This document shows positions 54,241-61,366 of a stretch of 64,000 bases of DNA, one piece after another. The translations under genes were made by a program, and so were the position numbers. The DNA lies in the NCBI GenBank assembly GCA_963675935.2, contig CAXXPV010000007.1, positions 124,001 to 188,000 of the forward strand, read 5' to 3'. The notes under the pieces are model-generated. The model ran no database searches. It saw nothing but the letters and a program-made list of their open reading frames with translations, and was not told where the DNA came from. Each line of letters starts with the position of its first letter. Position 1 is the first letter of the stretch. The DNA is from G963675935 sp963675935. GTDB taxonomy: Bacteria > Planctomycetota > Planctomycetia > Pirellulales > Thermoguttaceae.

Positions 54241-55392
54241 ATGTCTTCATCCGTCGCCGCACCGCAGCAGTTCCTGGGCACGCACCAGGAGTTGGAAATC
54301 GACAAGCTCTTTCGGGCCGTCGTGAAACTTTCGGGCAGCGACTTGCACCTGAAGGTCGATCAGCCGCCGATCGTCCGCGTCAACGGCACCCTCCGGCCCT
54401 TGAATCGCCCTCCGGTCAACGACGAAGAAATGGTGCAGTTGATCTTCCCGATGATCAACATGCAGGAGCGGCGGAAGCGGATTTTCGAGGAGGACGGCGG
54501 CGTCGACTTCGCCTACGTGATCGACCTGGACGGCAAGAAGTGGCGATTTCGCGTCAACGTATTGCAGCAGCTTGGGCACGTCGGCCTGGTCGCCCGGTGC
54601 GTGAAGAACACCGTCCCCGATTTCGAGCATCTTTTTCTCCCGCCGTCGCTTTCCGAGTTGTGCAAGTTTTCGCAGGGGATGATTTTGCTGGCGGGCATCA
54701 CCGGCTCGGGCAAGAGCACCACGATCGCCTCGATGCTCGACTGGATCAACCATCGCTACCGCAAGCACGTGCTGACGCTGGAAGACCCGATCGAGTTCAC
54801 GTTCACCGACGACAAGTGCCTGATCAACCAGCGTGAGATCGGCATGGACGTGAAGGATTTCATGACCGGCATGAAGCACGCGGTGCGTGAAGACCCCGAC
54901 GTGATGCTGGTGGGCGAAATGCGCGACCGCGAAACATTCGAGACGGCGATTCAGGCGGCGGAGACCGGGCACTTGGTGTTCGGAACGATCCACGCCTCGA
55001 CCGCGCCGAGCACCATCGGCCGCATTTTGGACCTTTTCCCCCAGGGCATGCACACGGCCATCCGCAGCGCGCTGGTGTTCAATATGAAGGCAATTATCGC
55101 GCAGAAACTGCTGCCGTCGATCAAGCCGGGCGTCGGCCGCGTGCCGACCTGCGAGATTATGACGTTCTCGCCGACGATCCGTAAACTGCTTCTCGAGGGG
55201 CAAGACGAAAAACTGGCCGACGCCGTCCGCATCAGCAAGGACGACGGCATGCAGGACTTCACCATGAGTCTGAAAGACCTGGTGGAACGAGACATGATCG
55301 ACCGACCCACGGCGTTCGAGGTGGCCCCGAACGCCGAGGCTCTCAAGATGGCGTTGAAGGGCATTGACCTCCGTGAAGCCGGAATTCTGTGA
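54241..55392 (+). CDS. pilT: PilT-type twitching motility ATPase
   Basis: Hexameric ATPase that retracts type IV pili. The 383 residues contain SGSDLHLKVDQPPIVRVNG at the N-terminus, the Walker A GITGSGKST at 152-160, the Asp box TLEDPIEFTF, Walker B DVMLVGEMRDRETFETAI and the His box GTIHAST. C-terminal length is normal. No other pilus assembly gene is next to it except the degenerate ATPase-like gene 3 bp downstream. Confidence 0.93.
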   Translation: MSSSVAAPQQFLGTHQELEIDKLFRAVVKLSGSDLHLKVDQPPIVRVNGTLRPLNRPPVNDEEMVQLIFPMINMQERRKRIFEEDGGVDFAYVIDLDGKKWRFRVNVLQQLGHVGLVARCVKNTVPDFEHLFLPPSLSELCKFSQGMILLAGITGSGKSTTIASMLDWINHRYRKHVLTLEDPIEFTFTDDKCLINQREIGMDVKDFMTGMKHAVREDPDVMLVGEMRDRETFETAIQAAETGHLVFGTIHASTAPSTIGRILDLFPQGMHTAIRSALVFNMKAIIAQKLLPSIKPGVGRVPTCEIMTFSPTIRKLLLEGQDEKLADAVRISKDDGMQDFTMSLKDLVERDMIDRPTAFEVAPNAEALKMALKGIDLREAGIL

Positions 55393-55395
55393 TTT

Positions 55396-57282
55396 ATGAT
55401 GAAACTATGCGGATTCATGCCGAAATGTTTATCCGGCGGGCTTGCCCGCCGCGTTTGGGATCGCCACTCCGCGCGGCGAGCAAGCTCGTCGGCTAAACGA
55501 GGCGATGCTGCGAACGCGAACCTGTGCATCCGCCTCGCCGCGGCGGCCGTCGCGCTGATCGCCGTGTTCGGTTTCGGCGCCGCCTCGCTTTGGGCGGCCG
55601 AAACGTGGTCGGCTTTCCCGCTAGACCCGAAGAATTACCGAGGGCCGGGCTTCTATTTCAGCCTGCCTAAGATTCTCGCTTGTTTCCTCCTGTTCCTGCT
55701 TTGGGTCAAAACGACCGACTGGGTCAGCATCGATTGCCAGGAGATCAAGCTGGACTATCTGCGTTGGAACCCGATCGTCGCGGGAACTTTTTTCGTGGCG
55801 TTCATTTTGGTGTGGCTGATTCCCTCGTTTTGGATCGCGTTTCCGCTGCTGGTCGTCGCCTACGTCGCCCCACTGGCCGGTTATATTGTCTATCGAAACT
55901 CGAAGGTCGAGAACAACCAGCGTGTGCTTACGCCCGAACATCTAAGGTATTGGTTCGCCACGAATTTGAACAAAATGGGCGCGAAGATCGAGGTGGAGAA
56001 GAAGGATCCGCACGAGGCCGGCCCTCCGATCAAGGTTTCCGCCCGAAGCGGCATCGACGAGCGGACTGACAGCGCCCGGCTTCTGTTGGCCCGCCAATCG
56101 CCGGGGCTGCTGACCGCGCGGGAGATTCTGGCCGATGGGCTGGCTGTTCGCGCGTCGGCCGTCATGCTCGATTTCGCGCAGCAAGGCGTGGCGGTTCGCA
56201 CGATGATCGACGGCGTGTGGATCGCCCGCGAAGGTGTCGGCCGCGATGTCGGCGATCCCGCGATCGAGTCGCTCAAGTTGCTCTGCGGTCTGAATCCGCA
56301 GGACCGTCAGAGCCGTCAGACGGGCGGTTTTTCGGTCGAATACGAATCGAAGAGTTACGAAGCCACGCTCGTCTCGCAGGGCACTCCGACCGGCGAGCGC
56401 GCCCTGGTGCAATTCGTCGAGGGGAAGATTCCCCTGCGGTCGCTCGATGATTTGGGGATGCGAACGAAACTGCAAGAGCAGCTTCGCGAGGCCCTCAACA
56501 AGACGCAGGGTTTCGTTCTACTGTCGGCCATTCCCGGCGGTGGATTGCGCAGCACCTCAGACGCGGTGCTGCACACCTGCGACCGTTTCACTCGCGAGTT
56601 CGCCACCCTCGAAGAGGAAACCAGTCGTTACCAGGCGGTGGAGAACATCGCGCTGACAACCTACAAGGCGGCCGACGGCGTTTCGCCCATCGACGTGCTG
56701 CCGAAGTTCTTCCGCACCGAGCCGGACGTCGCGGTGGTTCGCGATCTGACCGACGGCGACATGGTGGAATTGCTGTGCGAGGAGATTCCCGACAACCGGC
56801 TGATCATCAGCACGATTCGCGCGAAGGACTGCGCGGAGGCGTTGTTGCGGGTGCTGGCCTTGGGTGTGCCGGCCGACACGCTGGCCAAGTCGGTCACGGC
56901 GGTGATGAATCAGCGGTTGGTCCGCAAGCTGTGCGACTCGTGCAAGGAGGCCTACGCTCCGGCGCCGCAAATTTTGCAGCAATTGGGCATTCCCGAGGGA
57001 CGGGTCCAGGCTTTTTACCGGCCGTTCCAGCCGAATCCCGAGGAGCCGAAGGAACCGTGCCAGGCTTGCGGCGCGATCGGCTACCTGGGCCGCACGGCGA
57101 TTTTCGAGTTGCTGGTTGTCGGCGACGCGGTTCGCCAGGCGTTGACCACGAATCCCACGCTCGAATCCGTGCGTCAGGCCGCCCGGCGCGACGGCATGAA
57201 GACATTCCAGGAAGAGGGCGTTTTGTTGGTGGCGAAGGGCACGACTTCGCTGCCGGAGTTGATGAGAGTGTTGAAACAATAG
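55396..57282 (+). CDS. Membrane-anchored GspE/PilB-like protein with degenerate ATPase motifs
   Basis: 628 residues. After an N-terminal stretch (1-45) that lies in a palindromic repeat come hydrophobic segments at about 46-65, 94-110 and 126-165, unusual for cytoplasmic secretion ATPases. Then follow regions like GspE/PilB: TAREILADGLAVRASAVMLD, and at the Walker A place LLSAIPGGGLRST (376-387), without the GKST lysine. Walker B reads DVAVVRDLTDGD, lacking the GE..RD.ET pattern. The C-terminal zinc site (CDSC, CQAC) and LGRTAIFELL are kept. It is probably a structural or regulatory partner of PilT-type machinery. The true start may lie after the palindrome. Confidence 0.8.
   Translation: MMKLCGFMPKCLSGGLARRVWDRHSARRASSSAKRGDAANANLCIRLAAAAVALIAVFGFGAASLWAAETWSAFPLDPKNYRGPGFYFSLPKILACFLLFLLWVKTTDWVSIDCQEIKLDYLRWNPIVAGTFFVAFILVWLIPSFWIAFPLLVVAYVAPLAGYIVYRNSKVENNQRVLTPEHLRYWFATNLNKMGAKIEVEKKDPHEAGPPIKVSARSGIDERTDSARLLLARQSPGLLTAREILADGLAVRASAVMLDFAQQGVAVRTMIDGVWIAREGVGRDVGDPAIESLKLLCGLNPQDRQSRQTGGFSVEYESKSYEATLVSQGTPTGERALVQFVEGKIPLRSLDDLGMRTKLQEQLREALNKTQGFVLLSAIPGGGLRSTSDAVLHTCDRFTREFATLEEETSRYQAVENIALTTYKAADGVSPIDVLPKFFRTEPDVAVVRDLTDGDMVELLCEEIPDNRLIISTIRAKDCAEALLRVLALGVPADTLAKSVTAVMNQRLVRKLCDSCKEAYAPAPQILQQLGIPEGRVQAFYRPFQPNPEEPKEPCQACGAIGYLGRTAIFELLVVGDAVRQALTTNPTLESVRQAARRDGMKTFQEEGVLLVAKGTTSLPELMRVLKQ
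55427..55498. repeat. REP-like palindrome in the 5' part of the GspE-like gene
   Basis: Arms 55427-55453 (GTTTATCCGGCGGGCTTGCC at its start) and 55472-55498 are reverse complements with about five mismatches in 27. The same family, GTTTAGCCGGCGA..TTCGCCGCG, is at 61041-61125. Confidence 0.75.
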
Positions 57283-57294
57283 AGAGGGTCTTGG

Positions 57295-57499
57295 GTCTTG
57301 GGACTTGGGTCTTGGGACTTAGGTCTTGGGACTTGGGTCTTGGGACTTGGGTCTTGGGACTTAGGTCTTGGGACTTGGGTCTTGGGACTTGGGTCTTGGG
57401 ACTTGGGTCTTGGGACTTGGTACGAAGCCCTAAGTCCTAAGCCCTAAGCCCTAAGCCCTAAGTCCCAAGTCCTAAGCCCTAAGTCCCAAATCCTAAGAC
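57295..57499. repeat. Nine 14-bp tandem repeats followed by an inverted 7-bp-unit array
   Basis: Units of GTCTTGGGACTTGG (or ..TTAGG in two copies) run without a break from 57295 to 57420; from 57425 to 57499 follow CCCTAAG/TCCTAAG/TCCCAAG units that are the complement of the first part. The region can form a very long hairpin. It lies between the GspE-like gene and the CvpA-like gene. The short array at 10642-10706 is built from the same units. Confidence 0.92.
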
Positions 57500-57556
57500 G
57501 ACTGTTTACATCCCCCAAATTCTTACATCCCCCCAATTTTCAAATCCCTAGTCACC

Positions 57557-58165
57557 ATGACATTCATCCTCCCGCTTCTGATGATCCTGATTGTCTTCGC
57601 GTGCGTGGCAACGTGCTACACGGAGGGAATGTGGAGCAATGCGATTCGCCTGATCAACGTCGTGACCGCGGCGCTTTTGGCAATGAACTTTTTCGAGCCG
57701 GTCGCCCGGTGGCTCTATGATATGCAGCCGTCGTACACCTACTTGTGGGATTTTCTTTCGCTCTGGGGGCTGTTCGGCATCTTCATGGTTATCTTCCGCG
57801 AGTTGACCAGCGCGCTATCGCGCGTACAGGTCCGGTTCCTGAAGGTCGCCGACCGGATCGGCAGCGGGCTGCTTTCCGTCTGGATTGGCTGGGTGCTGGT
57901 GTGTTTCACGATGACGACGCTGCACACGGCGCCGCTGGGCCGCAATTTCCTGTTCGAGGGTTTTCAGCCGGAGGAGCGGATGGTGATGGGATTGGGGCCC
58001 GATCGGCAGTGGCTGGGCTTCACGCAGAAAATGTCGACGGGAGCCTTCAGTTGTTCCGAGCCCAACGAGTTCGACCCGAACGCGGAATTCATGCCGAAGT
58101 ACGCCACGCGCCGAACCGATCTCGAAAAACACGTTGCGAGCTCGGACACGTTGCGAGTAAATTAA
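57557..58165 (+). CDS. CvpA-like membrane protein
   Basis: 202 residues with four hydrophobic segments (about 1-22, 28-46, 62-82, 108-128) and a polar C-terminal tail. The pattern, with EGMWSNAIRLINVVTAALLA and DFLSLWGLFGIFMVIFREL, agrees with CvpA/colicin V production family proteins. Their role is not well defined; some affect envelope homeostasis. It is followed 4 bp later by another small membrane protein gene, so they are probably co-transcribed. Confidence 0.72.
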   Translation: MTFILPLLMILIVFACVATCYTEGMWSNAIRLINVVTAALLAMNFFEPVARWLYDMQPSYTYLWDFLSLWGLFGIFMVIFRELTSALSRVQVRFLKVADRIGSGLLSVWIGWVLVCFTMTTLHTAPLGRNFLFEGFQPEERMVMGLGPDRQWLGFTQKMSTGAFSCSEPNEFDPNAEFMPKYATRRTDLEKHVASSDTLRVN

Positions 58166-58169
58166 CACC

Positions 58170-58910
58170 ATGCGCCCCAGCGTACCCGACATTCACATCA
58201 CCGACTCGCAAGACGCGGAATTCGCCGAGTATCGCGCCCTGCCCGGTCAGGCCGTCGTGGGCTTGATCTTCGGACTGTTGTCGCCGCTGGCGCTGGTCAG
58301 TCCGATGCTTTGGATCGTGCCCGTCGTGGGAGTGTTTTTCGGCGGCTGGGCGCTTCGCCGAATCCAGAAACATCCCGCGGAATACACCGGCCGGACGTTG
58401 GCCTGGGCGGGCTTGTCATTCTCGCTGCTGCTGGCCGCCGCGGCGCCGACCGATTGGCTGGTCTTTCGCCGGATGGTCCGCGACGAAGCCCGGCAGTTTT
58501 CGGCCCAGTGGTTCCACTATCTGGCCGACGACCGTCCGGCGCCGGAGAAGGCTTTTCAATTGACCCTGCCGCCCCAGTCACGCCAACCGCTTGGCGGTTC
58601 GCTCTGGGGCTACTATCGCGGCACGCCCAAGCAGCGTCAGGCGTTGGAAGGCTACGTACAAACGCCCCTGGTGCGCACGCTGCTGGCGCTCGGGCCGAAG
58701 GCCGTGGTGCGATTTTACGACACCATCGGCCAGGCGCACGACGACAACGAAGATTTCGTCGAACAATGCTACGCCGTCACTTACGAGGAGGGCGGCGAGC
58801 TGAAGTCGTTCTTCGTGGGCGTGCAGATGCAACGGACGAAGGTTTCCGACGGCGCGTCCGACTGGCGAGTCGTTCAGGCCGCCGGCGGCGTGAAACCCCA
58901 AGGATGGTGA
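58170..58910 (+). CDS. DUF4190-like two-helix membrane protein of unknown function
   Basis: 246 residues. Two hydrophobic stretches at about 28-53 (VVGLIFGLLSPLALVSPMLW) and 70-92, with a short turn between them holding GGWALRRIQKHPAEYTGRTL, recall DUF4190-type domains; a soluble alpha/beta part follows (about 95-246, with FVEQCYAVTYEEGGELKSFF). No catalytic motif. It stands between the CvpA-like and PSP1 genes (gaps of 4 and 6 bp). Confidence 0.7.
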   Translation: MRPSVPDIHITDSQDAEFAEYRALPGQAVVGLIFGLLSPLALVSPMLWIVPVVGVFFGGWALRRIQKHPAEYTGRTLAWAGLSFSLLLAAAAPTDWLVFRRMVRDEARQFSAQWFHYLADDRPAPEKAFQLTLPPQSRQPLGGSLWGYYRGTPKQRQALEGYVQTPLVRTLLALGPKAVVRFYDTIGQAHDDNEDFVEQCYAVTYEEGGELKSFFVGVQMQRTKVSDGASDWRVVQAAGGVKPQGW

Positions 58911-58916
58911 TTCGAG

Positions 58917-59636
58917 ATGTCCGACTACGTGGTCCGCTATGGAGCGATGCGGTTTTTGGGCGTATTTTCGGCCGCCGCCGGCCGGGAGTGCCGCCGTGGA
59001 ATGCAGGTCATCGCGCGGACCGACCGCGGACTGGAGACCGGCGAGGTGCTTTGCGAGGCCGTGCCCGACGCGGTCGGGCGAATCAAAGACCCCGGCGCCG
59101 GCCAAATTCTTCGCGAAATGACCGCCGACGACCGCAACGAAGTCAAGCGGCTCGAACAGCAAGCCCGCGAACAGTTCGACATCTGCCGGCAGCACGTCGA
59201 GCGGCTCGGCCTGAACATGCAATTGGTCGAAATGGAGCACCTCTTCGGCGGCGAGCGGGTCGTGGTCTACTATCTGGCCGAGAGCCGGGTGGATTTCCGC
59301 GAGTTGGTCCGCGAGTTGGCCGGCGAGTTCCAAACCCGAATCGAGATGCGCCAGATCGGCGTGCGCGACGAGGCCAAGCTGCTGGCCGACTACGGCGACT
59401 GCGGCTGCCCGGTCTGCTGCAATACGCACCTGGCGCAGATGCCGCCGGTTTCAATGCGGATGGCGAAGCTTCAAAAAGCCACGCTCGATCCGACGAAAAT
59501 ATCGGGCCGCTGCGGCCGCTTGAAGTGCTGCCTCCGCTATGAATACGACGATTACGAGCAAATGGCGCAAGCGGAGAAAAATGTGCCGCCCGGCGCCGAA
59601 GCTCGAACGACAGACAACAAACCAATCGCCGAATAA
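58917..59636 (+). CDS. PSP1 domain protein (RicT/YaaT-like)
   Basis: 239 residues matching the PSP1 C-terminal-domain family; Bacillus RicT is part of a complex that affects RNase Y and phosphorelays. Visible family blocks are TDRGLETGEVL near 35-45, FGGERVVVYYLAESRVDFREL, EMRQIGVRDEAKLLADYGDC and the conserved cysteines GCPVCCNTHL and GRCGRLKCCLRYE. The rest of the Ric complex is not in the window. Co-linear with the genes before and after (6 and 14 bp gaps). Confidence 0.9.
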   Translation: MSDYVVRYGAMRFLGVFSAAAGRECRRGMQVIARTDRGLETGEVLCEAVPDAVGRIKDPGAGQILREMTADDRNEVKRLEQQAREQFDICRQHVERLGLNMQLVEMEHLFGGERVVVYYLAESRVDFRELVRELAGEFQTRIEMRQIGVRDEAKLLADYGDCGCPVCCNTHLAQMPPVSMRMAKLQKATLDPTKISGRCGRLKCCLRYEYDDYEQMAQAEKNVPPGAEARTTDNKPIAE

Positions 59637-59650
59637 GACGTACATCCTCC

Positions 59651-60079
59651 ATGCTTGACCCATCGCATCCGATCGCCCTGTTGTTGGAAGAAGATCGACG
59701 TTACACGTTCGAGGCTTACGTGTTCCTGTTCGAGGCATTGAATTTCGCGCAGAATGTCTTGCGGATGGGGGCGGAAAGCCCGACGGAACCGCTGGCCGAA
59801 GATGAACCGCCGCCGGGCGAGGAACACCACGTCACCGGCCAGGAGCTTTGCGAGGCCATTCGCCTCTACGCGCTCGATCAATACGGCTACATGGCCAAAA
59901 CGGTGTTGAACAGTTGGGGCATCCGCGGCACCGCCGATTTCGGCGAGATCGTTTTTAATTTGATTCGCATCGGGCAGATGCGCAAAACGCCCTCCGACAC
60001 GCTGGTCGATTTCGACGGCATCTACGACTTCGACGTGGCGTTCAAGCAGCAGTTCAAGATCGAGCCGGAGGAGGAGTGA
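59651..60079 (+). CDS. Minf_1886 family protein
   Basis: 142 residues, a family common in the PVC superphylum with no known function. Core blocks are RYTFEAYVFLFEALNFAQNV, HHVTGQELCEAIRLYALDQY and AKTVLNSWGIRGTADFGEIV. An acidic, Pro-rich loop (about 42-57) separates the first two helices. Follows the PSP1 gene by 14 bp; this pairing may be meaningful as both are small cytoplasmic proteins in one transcript. Confidence 0.87.
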   Translation: MLDPSHPIALLLEEDRRYTFEAYVFLFEALNFAQNVLRMGAESPTEPLAEDEPPPGEEHHVTGQELCEAIRLYALDQYGYMAKTVLNSWGIRGTADFGEIVFNLIRIGQMRKTPSDTLVDFDGIYDFDVAFKQQFKIEPEEE

Positions 60080-60150
60080 GAGGCTAGGGGTTAGAAAGCC
60101 GCTTGCGGCTTCGCAAGAGAATTGTCGGTTTCTCAATTTTCACTTTCACC

Positions 60151-60294
60151 ATGTCGCACCGCCTTCCGCACGTTTCGCCGCCCGATTCCGGTCCAACGAT
60201 CGAGCCGCGTCGCCATCCCTGGCTGTTGGCGGCTACCGTCGTTCTGGAGATCGCGTGGATCGTCGTCATGGCCGCGCTGGTTATGGTGCGATGA
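60151..60294 (+). CDS. Possible small membrane protein
   Basis: A 47-residue product from the ATG at 60151 with a polar N-terminal half and one C-terminal helix (WLLAATVVLEIAWIVVMAAL). Base use is coding-like and it follows the gene run, but there is no family match and no clear ribosome site. Confidence 0.4.
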   Translation: MSHRLPHVSPPDSGPTIEPRRHPWLLAATVVLEIAWIVVMAALVMVR

Positions 60295-60301
60295 TCGTGC
60301 C

Positions 60302-60364
60302 GTACTCCCCACGCTCCGCGTGAGGAAACCGGCGGCTCGGCCTCACGCGAAGCGTGAGGAGTAC
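60302..60364. repeat. Palindromic repeat with 24-bp arms
   Basis: Arms 60302-60325 (GTACTCCCCACGCTCCGCG) and 60341-60364 are reverse complements with two mismatches. The related short palindrome at 13327-13355 lies inside a gene. Confidence 0.8.
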
Positions 60365-60399
60365 GTATTGATTCGCTGATCCTAAAAAGGTGATCCGCC

Positions 60400-61026
60400 A
60401 TGAACGCTCGGAGCGACGGCACTTGGCGCGGCGCGATCGAGCCCGGCTCCGTCTCCTCGACGCTTTTGGAACAAATCCGCGCCCGCCGGCCCGAGGCCTG
60501 GCGCCGCCTGGTCGATCTCTACGGCCCGGTCGTCTATCGCTGGTGTCGGCAACTCGGCGTGGCGCGGGCCGACGCGGCCGACGTGGTCCAAGACGTGTTC
60601 GCCGCCGTGGCCGCCGGGTTGGATCGGTTTCGACGCGACGGCCCGCAACACAGTTTTGGCGCATGGCTGCGCACCATCGCCCGGAGCAAGGTCGGCGATC
60701 ATTTCCGACGCTGTCGCGGCCATCTCGGCGCGGAAGGCGGCACCGACGCCCAGCAGCGGTGGCTCAGTCTTCCGGAGTCGGCCGAGGAGTCCTCTTCGCG
60801 CGACGCCCGGCTCGACGTGGACTCGCGTTTCGTCCATCGCGCGCTCGACGTGGTTCGGGCGGAGTTCGAGCCGCGCACGTGGGACGCTTTTTGGCGCGTG
60901 GTGGTCGATGGCCTTGCGCCGGGCGACGTGGCCGATGCGTTGGCGATGAGTCTTCCGGCGGTCTATCAGGCGAAATCCCGCGTGTTGCGCCGGCTTCGAC
61001 GCGAATGGAACGACGCGGGCGAATGA
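60400..61026 (+). CDS. ECF-type RNA polymerase sigma factor
   Basis: 208 residues with region 2 (about 30-95: AWRRLVDLYGPVVYRWCRQL, DAADVVQDVFAAVA) and region 4 (about 145-205: RALDVVRAEFEPRTWDAFWR, GDVADALAMSLPAVYQAKSR). It should direct RNA polymerase to a small set of promoters. It lies upstream of the zinc-finger kinase, an arrangement known for planctomycete ECF groups in which a kinase, not a classical anti-sigma factor, is the partner. AAAAGGTGA lies before the start. Confidence 0.92.
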   Translation: MNARSDGTWRGAIEPGSVSSTLLEQIRARRPEAWRRLVDLYGPVVYRWCRQLGVARADAADVVQDVFAAVAAGLDRFRRDGPQHSFGAWLRTIARSKVGDHFRRCRGHLGAEGGTDAQQRWLSLPESAEESSSRDARLDVDSRFVHRALDVVRAEFEPRTWDAFWRVVVDGLAPGDVADALAMSLPAVYQAKSRVLRRLRREWNDAGE

Positions 61027-61040
61027 GCCGCAAAAATGTG

Positions 61041-61125
61041 ATTGTTCAGCCGGCGAACTTGTTCGCCGCGTTTTTCGTCGAGATCGTCGATTATTCGCAG
61101 CGAACAAGTTCGCCGGCTAAACAAT
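61041..61125. repeat. REP-like palindrome with 30-bp arms
   Basis: Arms 61041-61070 and 61096-61125 are reverse complements with two mismatches (core CAGCCGGCGAACTTGTTCGC). Same family as 55427-55498. It directly follows the sigma factor stop. Confidence 0.85.
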
Positions 61126-61205
61126 GGTGGAAAATGGCAAAAATGCTGTCAGACGCCCGCGTTAGACATTATAGTGATCGCGTCAAAATAGCTTGACTAT
61201 TTTTT

Positions 61206-61276
61206 GGAACACTAATCCCCACTAATTGTCACTAATAGAAAGAGAATTAGCGAAGATTAGCGAAGATTAGTGTTCC
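61206..61276. repeat. Inverted repeat with 12-bp arms and inner tandem units
   Basis: GGAACACTAATC (61206-61217) is complementary to 61265-61276. Between them are repeated CACTAAT and TTAGCGAAGA units. Located in the 340-bp gap between the sigma factor and kinase genes, which otherwise holds no gene. Confidence 0.75.
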
Positions 61277-61366
61277 GGGTGTTGTTTTTGAGATGTTGTA
61301 AAAATTGATCAAGTTATTATGACGCATCATCCCGTCCATCCGGTCGTAGGCTGAAAGGATAACGCC

